Part shown: positions 1 to 9,651 of the stretch, in pieces | Numbering within the stretch: the stretch's first letter is position 1 | Layout: every line of letters starts with the position of its first letter | DNA from: Porphyrobacter sp. CACIAM 03H1 | GTDB lineage: Bacteria; Pseudomonadota; Alphaproteobacteria; Sphingomonadales; Sphingomonadaceae | Assembly: GCF_002215495.1 (NCBI RefSeq) | Contig: NZ_CP021378.1 | Coordinates: forward strand, 268,217-332,216 | Length of the DNA: 64,000 bases | Reading direction: 5' to 3' | Notes under the pieces: model-generated | What the model was told of the DNA's origin: nothing | Databases searched by the model: none | What the model saw: the letters and a program-made list of their open reading frames with translations, nothing else | Translations under genes and position numbers: made by a program

Positions 1-832
1 TGCCCACCTCAAGGCCAGCCTCCCCGATCTCGAACGTCGCCTCGCCATCGCGCTGCTGCCGCGCGATTCCGCCGACGCCAAGCCCGCGATGCTCGAAATC
101 CGCGCCGGCACGGGGGGCGACGAGGCCGCGCTGTTCGCCGCCGATCTCTACCGGATGTACGAACGCTACGCCGCCGAGCAGGGCTGGCGGGTCGAACCCG
201 TCAGCATCAACGCCAGCGACATCGGCGGCTACAAGGAAGTCATCGCCAACGTCACCGGCACCGGCGTCTTCGCCAAATTGAAGTTCGAAAGCGGCGTCCA
301 CCGCGTCCAGCGCGTCCCCGTCACCGAGAGCGGGGGGCGCATCCACACCTCGGCGGCGACCGTCGCGGTGCTGGCGGAACCGGATGAGGTCGACGTGCAG
401 ATCGAGGACAAGGACCTCAAGATCGACGTCTACCGCGCCTCAGGGGCCGGGGGCCAACACGTCAACACCACCGATTCGGCGGTGCGCATCACCCACCTGC
501 CGACCGGCACGGTCGTCACCTGCCAGGACGGGCGCAGCCAGCACAAGAACCGCGAGAAGGCGATGCAGGTGCTGCGCACGCGCCTCTACGACGCCCAGCG
601 CGAGGCCACCCAGGGCGCCGAGGCCGAGGCGCGGAAGGCGATGGTCGGCAGCGGCGACCGTTCGGAGCGCATCCGCACCTACAACTTCCCGCAAGGCCGC
701 GTGACCGATCACCGCATCGGCCTGACGCTGCACAAGCTGGAGGAAGTGCTCGCCGGGCCGGGCCTCGCCGAACTGGTCGACGCCCTGATCGCCGAGGACG
801 AGGGCAAGCGGCTGGCGGCGCTGGCCGAGTGA
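1..832 (+). CDS. prfA: Peptide chain release factor 1 (5' end outside window)
   Basis: The gene enters from the left edge already in frame (frame of base 2), so the N-terminal domain is missing here. The protein recognises UAA/UAG stop codons in the ribosomal A site and triggers peptidyl-tRNA hydrolysis. Seen directly: the tripeptide recognition motif as P-V-T (RF1 families usually have P-A-T or P-x-T, RF2 has SPF), and the catalytic G-G-Q in the segment SGAGGQHVN, whose Gln is the substrate of PrmC. The partner methylase gene prmC follows 112 bp downstream, the usual pairing. A dispersed palindromic repeat lies between the two genes. Confidence 0.97.
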   Translation, partial: AHLKASLPDLERRLAIALLPRDSADAKPAMLEIRAGTGGDEAALFAADLYRMYERYAAEQGWRVEPVSINASDIGGYKEVIANVTGTGVFAKLKFESGVHRVQRVPVTESGGRIHTSAATVAVLAEPDEVDVQIEDKDLKIDVYRASGAGGQHVNTTDSAVRITHLPTGTVVTCQDGRSQHKNREKAMQVLRTRLYDAQREATQGAEAEARKAMVGSGDRSERIRTYNFPQGRVTDHRIGLTLHKLEEVLAGPGLAELVDALIAEDEGKRLAALAE

Positions 833-845
833 AACGCTTTGCCAC

Positions 846-914
846 CCCGTTCGTGTCGAGCGTAGTCGAGACACATGGCGTAGCGGCCTCTCGACTTCGC
901 TCGAGGCGAACGGG
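846..914. repeat. Dispersed palindromic repeat, copy 1 (prfA-prmC gap)
   Basis: An imperfect inverted repeat opening with CCCCGTTCGTGTCGAGCG and closing with CTCGAGGCGAACGGG. The arms carry short inner palindromes of the type GTCGAGCG-N-AGTCGAGAC. Related copies lie near 25683, 37368, 42866 and inside ileS near 34849. It resembles the REP-like extragenic palindromes common in sphingomonads and caulobacters. Confidence 0.8.
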
Positions 915-944
915 AGCCGGAAATCGCCGACCGCGGATTCGGCT

Positions 945-1766
945 ATGACCGTCGGCGAAGCCATCCGCGCTGCTGCCGAGGCGCTCGCCACCGTCAGCGA
1001 CACGGCGCGGCTAGATGCCGAATTGCTGATGGCGCACGCGCTGGGCCTGACCCGCTCTGACATGCTGCTGAAGGCGATGCGCGACCCCGCGCCGGAGGGT
1101 TTCCCCGCGCTGGTGGAGCGGCGCGCGGGGCATGAGCCGGTCGCCTACATCACCGGAACGGCGGAGTTCTTCGGCCTCAACCTCGCCGTCAGCCCCGCCA
1201 CCCTGATCCCGCGCGGCGACAGCGAGACGCTGGTCGACACGGCGCTGGAGCGGACGGGGCCGGAGGGCCGCGCGATCGACCTCGGCACGGGCACAGGGGC
1301 GCTGCTGCTGGCCGTGCTGGCGAACCGGCCCGCCTGGCAGGGGGTGGGCATCGACGCCTCGCCGGGGGCGCTGGCCGTTGCCGAAGGGAATGCGGAATCG
1401 CTCGGGCTGGCCGAGCGCGCGGCGTTCCGCCTACACGACTGGCGCGTGGCGGGGTGGGCCGACGACCTCGGCACATTCGACCTGATCCTTTGCAATCCGC
1501 CCTATGTCGAGGACACCGCCGCGCTCGACCCACAGGTGCGCGACTTCGAGCCCGCCGGCGCACTTTTCGCCGGGCCGGAAGGGCTCGACGATTACCGCAT
1601 CCTCATCCCCCAGCTGCGCGCGCTGATGAACCCGCAGGCGGCTGCGATCCTGGAAATCGGCGCGAATCAGGCCGAGCCGGTGGGGGCCCTCGCGCAGGCC
1701 TCGGGATTTGCGGTGGAGCTGCGCCGCGACCTTGCCGGGCGGCCCCGCGCGCTGATCCTGACGTGA
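945..1766 (+). CDS. prmC: Release factor glutamine methyltransferase
   Basis: Methylates the Gln of the GGQ motif of RF1/RF2 using SAM. The 273-residue length is normal for the family. Visible signatures are an N-terminal helical domain (about residues 1-75), the SAM-binding motif DLGTGTGALLLA near residue 106, and the substrate-binding N-P-P-Y motif near residue 184 (CNPPYVED). The ATG at 945 is preceded only by a weak ribosome binding site; the N-terminus MTVGEAIRAA aligns with family members. Confidence 0.96.
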   Translation: MTVGEAIRAAAEALATVSDTARLDAELLMAHALGLTRSDMLLKAMRDPAPEGFPALVERRAGHEPVAYITGTAEFFGLNLAVSPATLIPRGDSETLVDTALERTGPEGRAIDLGTGTGALLLAVLANRPAWQGVGIDASPGALAVAEGNAESLGLAERAAFRLHDWRVAGWADDLGTFDLILCNPPYVEDTAALDPQVRDFEPAGALFAGPEGLDDYRILIPQLRALMNPQAAAILEIGANQAEPVGALAQASGFAVELRRDLAGRPRALILT

Positions 1767-2028
1767 GAGAAAAGCGCGGCAAAGGCTTGGCAAACCCCTT
1801 TTGCATCGCTACGTCGGTGTCAGGCCAGATGGATTGCGAAGGGCGCAAACCGCTGGGCCAAGCTCCTAAACTCAGCTGAGACGGCCGTCAGGGTAAGCCC
1901 CCGGCAGCGGCAGCGCGGAGCACGCGGCACGTCTCGGCACGGCCAGGCGTGGCGCATGGGCAAGGGGTCTTCAGACCGCGGGTGCAGTGGATTTTTTCGC
2001 GCCAGGTCGCTGATAAGGAACGTTTTCC

Positions 2029-2778
2029 TTGAATAACAATCGCAACAACCGGCGTCGCGGTCGCGGCAACCGCAACCAGGGCGGCAATGGCGCCCAGCTC
2101 AACCGGATCGACAGCCGGGCGCGCGGCAATGCCCCGCAGATGCTCGACAAGTACAAGAAGCTCGCCCAGGACGCCCAGCACAACGGCGACCGGGTGCAGA
2201 TGGAATACTACCTCCAGTTCGCCGACCACTACTTCCGCGTGATCGCCGACAACAAGGCCCGCCAGGACGAACAGCGCGGCGGCGGCGGGCAGCGGCGCAA
2301 TGACGAGCGCGAAAGCACTGAGGACTTCGAGGACGATTTCGACTTCGGCCGCCGCGGCGACACGCCGACGCGCTCGCCCTACGAGCAGCCCGACACGGCC
2401 GGCAATGCCGACGTGACCGAGGGCGAGCCGGGGCAGGAAGGCGAGAGCTTCCTTGCCGAGGATGGCGGCGAGACCCGTGGCGACGAGCGTGACGACAATC
2501 GCGGCGAGGGGCGCCAGCGCGGCCAGCGGCGCCAGCCGCGCAAGGAGCGTGACGGCAATCGTACCGACCGGCCCGAGCGCAGCGAGAAGCGCGCCGAGCG
2601 TCCGGAGCGCAGCGAACGCGGCGATGCGAAGCCCGCCCGCGGCCGCAAGCCCCGCAAGGGCGCGCCTGACGCAGATGGCGCCGGCGAACAGCGCGGCATC
2701 GACAGCTCGATCCTCCCGCCCTCGATCCGCGGTGACGACGCGGGCGGTGACAGCGGCGCGCTCGAAACCGTCGAGTAA
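2029..2778 (+). CDS. DUF4167 domain protein, basic/Arg-Gly-rich
   Basis: A 249-residue protein found only in Alphaproteobacteria. Residues 1-75 hold the DUF4167 core (an RGRGNRN-like basic stretch, then [14 protein letters not shown] and a [13 protein letters not shown] helix). The remainder is disordered, rich in Arg, Asp, Glu and Gly, with many ER/SER pairs. The start is TTG, chosen because AAGGAA lies 8 bases upstream and the N-terminus [12 protein letters not shown] matches the family. Function is not established; the basic, low-complexity composition suggests RNA or ribosome association (inference). The 262 bp upstream contain no other gene. Confidence 0.85.
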   Translation: MNNNRNNRRRGRGNRNQGGNGAQLNRIDSRARGNAPQMLDKYKKLAQDAQHNGDRVQMEYYLQFADHYFRVIADNKARQDEQRGGGGQRRNDERESTEDFEDDFDFGRRGDTPTRSPYEQPDTAGNADVTEGEPGQEGESFLAEDGGETRGDERDDNRGEGRQRGQRRQPRKERDGNRTDRPERSEKRAERPERSERGDAKPARGRKPRKGAPDADGAGEQRGIDSSILPPSIRGDDAGGDSGALETVE

Positions 2779-2783
2779 GGTTC

Positions 2784-4400
2784 ATGATGGAGCGGCTGGC
2801 GGCAGTGCCCGCGCTGGCGCAGCGCCGGCCTGCGCTGGCGGCGATCCTGCTCGGGCTGGTCGCAGCCTGCGCCTATCCCCCCCTGCACCTCTGGCCGCTG
2901 GGCCTCGCCGCGCTGGCGGGGTTCGTGTGGCTGATCCATTCCGCCGAAGGCTGGCGGCAGGCGCTGTGGCGCGGCTGGTGGTTCGGCTGGGCGCACCTGA
3001 CGCTCGCCAACAACTGGATCGCGACCGCCTTCACCCATCAGGCCAAGATGCCCGAATTCCTCGGGTGGCTCGCGGTGCCGCTCCTGTGCATCTACCTCGC
3101 GTGGTATCCCGCCCTCGCCGCGCTCGCCGCGCACGGGCTGGCGCGGAAACGTCCGCTGTGGGCCTTCGGACTGGTGCTGGCGGGTGCGTGGATCGTCACC
3201 GAATGGCTGCGCGGCTGGGTGTTCACCGGCTACCCCTGGCCGCCCGTGGGGCTGATGCTGCTGGGGACGTGGGACACGCCGGGGATGGCGCGGCTGCTCC
3301 CCTTCACCGGCACCTATGCCCTGTCCGGACTGGCGCTGCTGATCGCCGCGATGCTGCTGGCCGCGCTCGCCTCGCGGCGCTGGCTGATTTCTGCCGGCGG
3401 TGCTCTGGCCCTCACCGCGCTGATGGTCGCGCCGAGCCTGCATGTCGAGGTGACGCAGCCCGCCGACCCGGTCGAATACACCCTCGTCCAGCCCCATATC
3501 CCGCAGTCCGAGATCAACGACGGCTCCAAGTTCGAGGAGCAGTTCGCGCGCCTCACCCGCCTCACCGCGCCCGGCCAGAACCAGTCGCGCATCGTGTTGT
3601 GGCCGGAAAGCGCGGTGCCGGACTATCTCGAGGAGGGCTACCCGGACCGCTACTATTTCCAGATGACGGCGGGCGGCGATCCGGTGCTCGCCCGCAAGCG
3701 CATCGGCAAGGTGATCGGCCCGCAATCGACCCTGCTGACGGGCGTGGTCAATCTCAACATCGGCGTCCGTCCCGATGGCATCCCTGCGGCCGTCAGCGCG
3801 CGCAATTCGGTCATGGCGATCGATGGCGCGGGCGCCATTGTCGGCGGCTACGACAAGGCGCACCTCGTGCCCTATGGCGAATACCTGCCGATGCGCCCGA
3901 TCCTCGAACCGCTCGGCCTGTCGCGGCTGGTGGCGGGGAGCATCGACTATCTCCCCGGCCCCGGCCCGCGCACGCTCGATCTTGGCGAGCACGGCAAGGC
4001 GGGGGTGATGATCTGCTACGAGATCGTCTTCTCGGGCGCGGTCGCCGAGGACGCGAATCGCCCCGATTACATCTTCAACCCCTCGAACGACGGCTGGTTC
4101 GGCGCGTGGGGACCGCCACAGCACCTCGCGCAGGCGCGGATGCGGGCGATCGAGGAGGGGCTGCCGGTGCTGCGCTCGACCACCACCGGGATCAGCGCGG
4201 TGATCGACGCCAACGGCGTGGTGCGCGGGACGATCGGCATGGGCAAGGCCGACAAGCTCGAAGGCTTCGTCCCTGCCGCCGCTCCGCCGACGCTGTTCGC
4301 GCGGTGGGGCCATGGCCTGACGCTGGCCTGGGCGGCGCTGCTGATCGCGCTGGGCCTCGCCCTGCCGAGAGTGCTTGCGCTTGCCCGCGCGCGCGGCTAG
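2784..4400 (+). CDS. lnt: Apolipoprotein N-acyltransferase
   Basis: Inner-membrane enzyme that transfers the third acyl chain onto the N-terminal Cys of lipoproteins, the last step after Lgt and LspA. 538 residues, normal size. The N-terminal half has about six to seven hydrophobic segments; the C-terminal half is a nitrilase-fold periplasmic domain. The catalytic triad is visible as Glu in [12 protein letters not shown], Lys in [14 protein letters not shown] and Cys in [12 protein letters not shown], followed by a last membrane helix. It starts 6 bp after the DUF4167 stop, suggesting cotranscription. Confidence 0.96.
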   Translation: MMERLAAVPALAQRRPALAAILLGLVAACAYPPLHLWPLGLAALAGFVWLIHSAEGWRQALWRGWWFGWAHLTLANNWIATAFTHQAKMPEFLGWLAVPLLCIYLAWYPALAALAAHGLARKRPLWAFGLVLAGAWIVTEWLRGWVFTGYPWPPVGLMLLGTWDTPGMARLLPFTGTYALSGLALLIAAMLLAALASRRWLISAGGALALTALMVAPSLHVEVTQPADPVEYTLVQPHIPQSEINDGSKFEEQFARLTRLTAPGQNQSRIVLWPESAVPDYLEEGYPDRYYFQMTAGGDPVLARKRIGKVIGPQSTLLTGVVNLNIGVRPDGIPAAVSARNSVMAIDGAGAIVGGYDKAHLVPYGEYLPMRPILEPLGLSRLVAGSIDYLPGPGPRTLDLGEHGKAGVMICYEIVFSGAVAEDANRPDYIFNPSNDGWFGAWGPPQHLAQARMRAIEEGLPVLRSTTTGISAVIDANGVVRGTIGMGKADKLEGFVPAAAPPTLFARWGHGLTLAWAALLIALGLALPRVLALARARG

Positions 4401-4420
4401 GGCGGACAGCGACACAGCGG

Positions 4421-4451
4421 GACATAAAGGTTTCCTTATATCTCTATAAGG
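4421..4451. promoter_or_regulatory. Inverted-repeat operator upstream of metK
   Basis: Two overlapping palindromes: AAGG-TTT-CCTT inside ACATAAAGGTTTCCTTATAT, then a perfect 7-bp inverted repeat CCTTATA / TATAAGG around TCTC (4434-4451). The pattern resembles operators of the ArsR-family regulator SahR found before methionine-cycle genes in Proteobacteria; that assignment is from memory of the motif style and is inference. No SAM riboswitch consensus was recognised. Confidence 0.45.
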
Positions 4452-4498
4452 TCATCTTCCCCCGCGTCGCACCGCACTTTCAGCCCCCGGGGGAATTC

Positions 4499-5746
4499 AT
4501 GCGCACCAACTACCTGTTCACCTCCGAAAGCGTGTCGGAAGGCCATCCCGACAAGGTCTCCGACCAGATTTCCGACGCCATCGTCGACCTGTTCCTGTCG
4601 AAGGACCCCGAGGCGCGCATCGCCTGCGAAACCCTGACCACCACCCAGCTGGTGGTGCTGGCGGGCGAGATTCGCTGCAAGGGCGTCTACGAGCACGGCC
4701 GCGAGGAGTGGAAGGACAACGACTACTGGGCTCCGGGCGCCAAGGAGGAGATCGAGCAGGTCGTTCGCGCGACGGTGAAGCGCATTGGCTACGAACAGGA
4801 GGGCTTCCACTGGGAGTCCTTCCGCTTCGAGAACAACCTTCACGGCCAGTCCGCCCACATTGCGCAGGGCGTGGACGCGGGCGCGAACAAGGATGAAGGC
4901 GCGGGCGACCAGGGCATCATGTTCGGCTACGCCACCGACGAGACCCCGGGCCTGATGCCGGCCACGCTCTACTACAGTCACAAGATCCTCGAGCGCATGG
5001 CCGCCGACCGCCACTCGGGCGCCGCGCCCTTCCTCGAACCCGACGCCAAGAGCCAGGTGACCCTGCGCTACGAAGGCTCGCTGCCGGTGGCTGCGACCGC
5101 GGTGGTCGTCTCGACCCAGCACAAGCAGGGCTACTGCCTGACCGGCGACCATGCCGACCCGGCCAAGTATGCCGAGCTCGAAGCCTATGTGAAGAAGGTC
5201 GTCGCGGACGTGATCCCGCCCGTGCTGCTGCGCGGGACCAAGTATTACATCAACCCGACGGGTGCTTTCGAGATCGGCGGCCCGGATGGCGACGCGGGCC
5301 TGACCGGTCGCAAGATCATCGTCGACACCTACGGCGGCGCGGCCCCGCATGGCGGCGGCGCGTTCAGCGGCAAGGACCCGACCAAGGTCGACCGTTCGGC
5401 GGCCTACATCACCCGCTACCTCGCCAAGAACGTGGTCGCCGCGGGCCTTGCCACGCGCTGCACCATCCAGATCGCCTATGCGATCGGCGTGTCGGAGCCG
5501 CTGTCGCTCTATGTCGACACCCATGACACCGGCACCGTCGGCGACGACAAGATCGAACAGGCGATCCTCGGCATCGCCAAGCTCGGCGGGCTGACCCCGC
5601 GCGCGATCCGCACGCATCTCGGCCTCAACAAGCCGATCTACCAGCCGACCGCCGCCTATGGCCATTTCGGCCGCACCGCCGAGGGCGACTTCTTCCCGTG
5701 GGAGCGGCTCGACCTGGTCGACGATCTCAAGGCTGCGCTCGCCTGA
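4499..5746 (+). CDS. metK: S-adenosylmethionine synthetase
   Basis: Makes SAM from ATP and methionine in the cytoplasm. 415 residues, slightly longer than the E. coli enzyme, as is usual in sphingomonads. Signatures: N-terminal [15 protein letters not shown], the ATP-binding [12 protein letters not shown], and the glycine-rich loop [19 protein letters not shown]. The reading frame is open far upstream (to 2453), but the ATG at 4499 begins exactly at the conserved N-terminus and is preceded by a GGGGGAA ribosome binding site. Likely regulated through the inverted repeats at 4421-4451. Confidence 0.98.
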   Translation: MRTNYLFTSESVSEGHPDKVSDQISDAIVDLFLSKDPEARIACETLTTTQLVVLAGEIRCKGVYEHGREEWKDNDYWAPGAKEEIEQVVRATVKRIGYEQEGFHWESFRFENNLHGQSAHIAQGVDAGANKDEGAGDQGIMFGYATDETPGLMPATLYYSHKILERMAADRHSGAAPFLEPDAKSQVTLRYEGSLPVAATAVVVSTQHKQGYCLTGDHADPAKYAELEAYVKKVVADVIPPVLLRGTKYYINPTGAFEIGGPDGDAGLTGRKIIVDTYGGAAPHGGGAFSGKDPTKVDRSAAYITRYLAKNVVAAGLATRCTIQIAYAIGVSEPLSLYVDTHDTGTVGDDKIEQAILGIAKLGGLTPRAIRTHLGLNKPIYQPTAAYGHFGRTAEGDFFPWERLDLVDDLKAALA

Positions 5747-5768
5747 TTTTCGGTTAAGGGTGCTGTCC

Positions 5769-6962
5769 ATGACGGCACCCTCACCGCCCCCTGACCGCAT
5801 CCTCGCGCTCGATGCGCTGCGCGGGATCGCGGTGGCCGGGATCGTGGGGATGAACGTCCTCGCCTTCGCCCTGCCGGCACCCGCCTATTACAACCCGATG
5901 AGCTATGGCGCCACCGGCCCCGCCGATTACTGGGTGTGGCTGGGAAGCTTCGTCTTCATCGAGGACAAGTTCCGCACCCTGTTCGCGATGCTGTTCGGGG
6001 CGGGCTGCCTGATCCTGATCGAGCGCGGGGGAGCGAGGCCGTGGCGGGCGCATTATGCCCGCATGATCGTTCTGTTCGCGATCGGCCTTGCCCACGCGAT
6101 CCTCTTCGCCAGCAACGACGTGCTGCGCGCCTACGCACTCGCGGGGCTGGCCCTGCCGCTGCTGGCGGGGCTTTCCGCGCAGGCGCTCGTCAAGGTCGCC
6201 CTCGGCCTTGTCTGCATCCACCTGGCCCTCGGCATGACAGCGCTGGGGACCCCCTTGGTCATGTTCTACATGGAGCAATGGGGTTCCGACCCGCTGCTCT
6301 GGGCCGAGCGCCAGTTCGGCCGCGACACGGCGACCATCGCCATGCTGCTCGAACAGGGGCGCGAGGGATTGGGCGAGCGGGTGGTGCGCCGCAGCCTCGG
6401 GATCCCGGGTCAGATGACGGCGCTGGTGGCCTCGCTGCCGCTCAACCTGGCGGCGATCGCGCTCGGCATGGGGCTGTGGCGGGGCGGGATGCTGAAGGGC
6501 GAGTGGCGCACCTTCCGCCTCCAGCGCCTGGCGGGCCTCGCCGCGCTGGTGGCGCTGCCGGGGCTGCTGGCACTCGCCGGCTGGCTGGTCGCGAGCGGCT
6601 TTCCCGCCGCGCTGGTGGGGCCAGTGGCGCTGGTGCTCTCCGCCCCCTTCGATGTCGCCCTGGCGACGAGCTACGCCGCGCTGGCAATGGCTTTCCTCAC
6701 GAGGGACAAGGGCCTGACCGCAAGGCTCGCCGCGGCGGGCAGGCTGTCGCTGACCAATTATCTGATGACCAGCGTGATCCTGTCGGCGATCTTCGCCAGC
6801 TGGGGCCTCGGCCTGTTCGGCAATGTCACCCGCTGGCAGGCTGTCGCGCTCGCCCTGGTGCCGGTGGCGGCAATGCTGCTGTGGTCGCCGCCGTGGCTGG
6901 CGCGCTTGGGGCAGGGGCCCTTCGAGCGGCTGTGGCGCGCAGGCGCAAGGGCGCTCGCCTAA
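5769..6962 (+). CDS. DUF418 family membrane protein
   Basis: A 397-residue polytopic inner-membrane protein of the DUF418/YeiB group. It opens with the family signature RILALDALRGIAVAGIVGMN, has roughly eight to ten hydrophobic segments, and the C-terminal DUF418 part includes AAGRLSLTNYLMTSVI. The function is unknown; some relatives are thought to move metabolites. The ATG at 5769 is 22 bp after metK; the stop codon overlaps the end of the convergent CoA-transferase gene by 4 bp. Confidence 0.88.
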   Translation: MTAPSPPPDRILALDALRGIAVAGIVGMNVLAFALPAPAYYNPMSYGATGPADYWVWLGSFVFIEDKFRTLFAMLFGAGCLILIERGGARPWRAHYARMIVLFAIGLAHAILFASNDVLRAYALAGLALPLLAGLSAQALVKVALGLVCIHLALGMTALGTPLVMFYMEQWGSDPLLWAERQFGRDTATIAMLLEQGREGLGERVVRRSLGIPGQMTALVASLPLNLAAIALGMGLWRGGMLKGEWRTFRLQRLAGLAALVALPGLLALAGWLVASGFPAALVGPVALVLSAPFDVALATSYAALAMAFLTRDKGLTARLAAAGRLSLTNYLMTSVILSAIFASWGLGLFGNVTRWQAVALALVPVAAMLLWSPPWLARLGQGPFERLWRAGARALA

Positions 6963-8113
6963 CCGTGCTCCCCGTGGATCGGCGAGGGCCGGTCGAGCGC
7001 CAGTTCGGCATCGGAGAAGACGAAGGGGCTGCGTACCCCCGGCATCCCGCCGAGTTCCACCCTGAGGCCCCGCGCCACCACCTGCGGGTCGGCGAATACC
7101 TCGTCCAGCCGGTTGATCGGGCCGGCCGGAACCCCTGCCGCGTGGCAGGCGTCGAGCAGGCCCTGCTTGGTCCATGAGGCAGTCGCCGCAGCGATCTCCG
7201 CGTCCAGCGCCTTGGCATTCGCCGTCCGGTCGCCGTTGGCGAGGAAGCGCGGATCGGCCTTGAGATGCGCGAGGCCGAGCAGGTCCATCAGCTTGTGGAA
7301 CAGCCCGTCATTGGCGGGCGCGAGGATCACGTGCCCGTCGCTCACCGCGAAGACCCCGTAGGGCGCGACCTGGGCGTGGGCATTGCCCATGCGCGGCGGG
7401 TTCTCGCCCGTGGTGAGGAAATAGGTCGCCTGGTTGGACAGCAGCGCCACCGATGAATCCATCAGGCTGATGTCGACCTGCTGGCCCTTCCCCGTGCGCG
7501 CCCGCATCAACAGCGCGGCCTGGATACCGTTCGCCGCCCAGACGCCGGTGGATAGGTCGCTGATCGAGATGCCCATCTTGACCGGATGCCCCTCGGGCTC
7601 GCCAGTCAGCGACATGAAGCCGCTCATCCCCTGCACCACGAAGTCGTAACCCGCCTCGTGCGCGCGGGGGCCGGTGAGGCCGAAGCCGGTGATCGAGCAA
7701 TAGACGAGGCCCGGATTGGCGGCGGCGCAAGCAGCGTAGTCGAGGCCGAACTTGGCGAGGCTGCCAGTCTTGAAGTTCTCGATCACCACGTCCGCCCCGG
7801 CGATCAGGGCCTTCACGCGGTCGAGATCGTCGGCCTTGGCAAAGTCGGCGATGATCGAACGCTTGCCGCGGTTGCAGGCGTGGTAATAGGCGGCCTCGCG
7901 GTGGACCTTGCCCTGCGCATCGGTGCGCTCGACCCAAGGCGGGCCCCAGAGGCGGGTGCCGTCGCCCTCCGGGCTTTCGACCTTGATGACGTCCGCGCCG
8001 AGATCGGCGAGTATCTGCCCGCAGAACGGCCCCGCCAGAACGCGGGCGAGCTCGACCACCTTGAGCCCCGCCAGCGGCGCGTCGGGGTTGCGTGGTTCAG
8101 GGAACCACATCAC
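6959..8113 (-). CDS. CaiB/BaiF (family III) CoA-transferase
   Basis: 384 residues. Family III enzymes move CoA between acyl groups through a covalent intermediate on a conserved Asp, visible here in DISLMDSSVALL. The N-terminus APLAGLKVVELARVLAGPFC and the GADVIKVE segment are typical. It is the last gene of a minus-strand operon with scoA, scoB and an alpha/beta hydrolase, so a role in acyl-CoA catabolism is likely. The substrate cannot be told from sequence. Confidence 0.92.
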   Translation of the reverse strand: MMWFPEPRNPDAPLAGLKVVELARVLAGPFCGQILADLGADVIKVESPEGDGTRLWGPPWVERTDAQGKVHREAAYYHACNRGKRSIIADFAKADDLDRVKALIAGADVVIENFKTGSLAKFGLDYAACAAANPGLVYCSITGFGLTGPRAHEAGYDFVVQGMSGFMSLTGEPEGHPVKMGISISDLSTGVWAANGIQAALLMRARTGKGQQVDISLMDSSVALLSNQATYFLTTGENPPRMGNAHAQVAPYGVFAVSDGHVILAPANDGLFHKLMDLLGLAHLKADPRFLANGDRTANAKALDAEIAAATASWTKQGLLDACHAAGVPAGPINRLDEVFADPQVVARGLRVELGGMPGVRSPFVFSDAELALDRPSPIHGEHG

Positions 8114-8998
8114 CTATTCCCCCAGATGCCGCTTCAGAAAGGCAACGCTGTCCGCCAGCACCGGCCCCTTGCCCCGGAACGGCACCGAGAGCGCCATCAC
8201 CACCTCCTCGTGATCGAGCGGGCCGTAGTTCCTCACCTCCACCGGCGCGCCGAGTTCGCGCAGCCGCGCGCCGAGGTTGTTGGCGTTCTTCGGCCGCACC
8301 GTCTCGTCGCCGTCCGAAGTGACGAGCAGCAGCGGGGGCGCATCCTTGCGGGCGAAGGCGATCGGCTGGGTCTCCTCCGGGCGCGGCCACTGGCTGAAGG
8401 CGGCGATGGCGCGCTCGGAGGTGAAGGGGTGGAAGTCGTAGGGGCCGGAGAGGCCCACGCCCGCCTTGATGGTCGCAGGGTCAGCCCCTGCCGCCGCCAG
8501 CCGCTCGGCATCCAGCGCCAGCATCACCGCCTGCCAGGCTCCCGCCGAATGGCCCATCACCGCCACCCGTGCCGGATCGCCCCGATAGCGGGCGATGTTG
8601 TCCTCCACCCACGCCACCGCCTCGGCCCCGTCCTCGAGGAAGGCGGGAAAGAGCACCTGCGGCACCTTGCGGTAATCGGGGATGACCACGAGAAATCCGG
8701 CCTTCGCCAGCGCGCGCCCGGCGAAAGCATAGGAGGTGCGATCCCCCTTGGCCCAGCCGCCGCCGTACCAGAAGATCACCACCGGCAAGGGCGCCTTCGC
8801 CATGTCGTTGGGCGCCCAGATGTCGAGCCTCTGCCCGTGGCTGCCGAAGGGCACGCCCTCCGCCGCCGGGTACGAGCCCTCGCGCCCGCCCGCCAGCCGG
8901 TCGTAATGCGACAGCAGCCGCGGCGGGGACACGAAGGCCAGCATCCCGCCGATCACCCCTGCAAGCGCGAGAACGCCAAGCGCCGCCGCACGCAGCAT
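8114..8998 (-). CDS. Alpha/beta hydrolase (esterase-like), exported or membrane-anchored
   Basis: 294 residues with a hydrophobic N-terminus (about residues 3-24) that looks like a signal peptide or anchor. The nucleophile elbow is G-H-S-A-G in VMGHSAGAWQAV. The oxyanion-hole motif is FWYGGGW rather than the HGGG of hormone-sensitive-lipase relatives, placing it near BD-FAE/kynurenine-formamidase-type hydrolases. Asp (VTSDGDETV) and His (YGPLDHEEV) complete a plausible triad. It overlaps the scoB stop by one base and directly precedes the CaiB-type gene. Confidence 0.88.
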   Translation of the reverse strand: MLRAAALGVLALAGVIGGMLAFVSPPRLLSHYDRLAGGREGSYPAAEGVPFGSHGQRLDIWAPNDMAKAPLPVVIFWYGGGWAKGDRTSYAFAGRALAKAGFLVVIPDYRKVPQVLFPAFLEDGAEAVAWVEDNIARYRGDPARVAVMGHSAGAWQAVMLALDAERLAAAGADPATIKAGVGLSGPYDFHPFTSERAIAAFSQWPRPEETQPIAFARKDAPPLLLVTSDGDETVRPKNANNLGARLRELGAPVEVRNYGPLDHEEVVMALSVPFRGKGPVLADSVAFLKRHLGE

Positions 8999-9651
8999 CA
9001 GACCACGTAATGGGCGGTGGTGGTGGCGGCGATGTCCTCTGCGGTGACACCCGGCGCCATCTCGATGAGGCGGAAGGGCTCGCCCTTGGCGGGGCGCTGG
9101 AACACGGCGAGGTTGGTGATGATCATGTCGACCACCCCCGCGCCGGTCAGCGGCAGGGTGCAGGCGGGGATGAACTTCGGCGTCCCGTCCTTGGCGGTGT
9201 GGTCCATCACCACGATGATCTTCTTGACGCCCGCGACGAGGTCCATCGCCCCACCCATGCCCTTGATCATCTTGCCCGGGATCATCCAGTTGGCGATGTC
9301 GCCGTTCTCCGCCACCTCCATCGCACCCAGCACGGTCAGGTCGATATGCCCGCCGCGAATCATCGCGAAGCTCGTCGCGCTGTCGAAATAGGCGCTGTGC
9401 GGCAGCTCGCTGATGGTCTGCTTGCCCGCATTGATGAGGTCGGGATCGACCTCGTCGTCATAGGGGAACGGCCCGATGCCGAGCATCCCGTTTTCGCTCT
9501 GGAGCGTCACCATCATCCCTTCGGGGATGTGGTTGGCGACCAGCGTCGGGATGCCGATGCCGAGGTTGACGTAATAGCCGTCCTTCAATTCGCGGGCGGC
9601 GCGCGCCGCCATGTCGTCGCGGGTCCAGCCGGGGGCAAGCGTCGTCGTCAT
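8998..9651 (-). CDS. scoB: 3-oxoacid CoA-transferase, subunit B
   Basis: 217-residue beta subunit. The catalytic Glu that forms the glutamyl-CoA intermediate lies in the signature [25 protein letters not shown] is also typical. With subunit A it would exchange CoA between succinyl-CoA and a 3-oxoacid such as acetoacetate. Unusually, a lipoprotein gene sits between the two subunit genes; its stop overlaps the scoB start. The symbol is by family; the exact substrate is inferred. Confidence 0.93.
   Translation of the reverse strand: MTTTLAPGWTRDDMAARAARELKDGYYVNLGIGIPTLVANHIPEGMMVTLQSENGMLGIGPFPYDDEVDPDLINAGKQTISELPHSAYFDSATSFAMIRGGHIDLTVLGAMEVAENGDIANWMIPGKMIKGMGGAMDLVAGVKKIIVVMDHTAKDGTPKFIPACTLPLTGAGVVDMIITNLAVFQRPAKGEPFRLIEMAPGVTAEDIAATTTAHYVV

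Noticed and set aside
4401..4498. SAM riboswitch before metK
   Set aside because: No SAM-I, SAM-II or SAM/SAH consensus was recognised; the short palindromes fit a protein operator better.
2453..5746. A 3.3-kb open plus-strand frame running through lnt into metK
   Set aside because: Only the part from 4499 is metK. Upstream it is a high-GC shadow of the DUF4167 and lnt genes in another frame.
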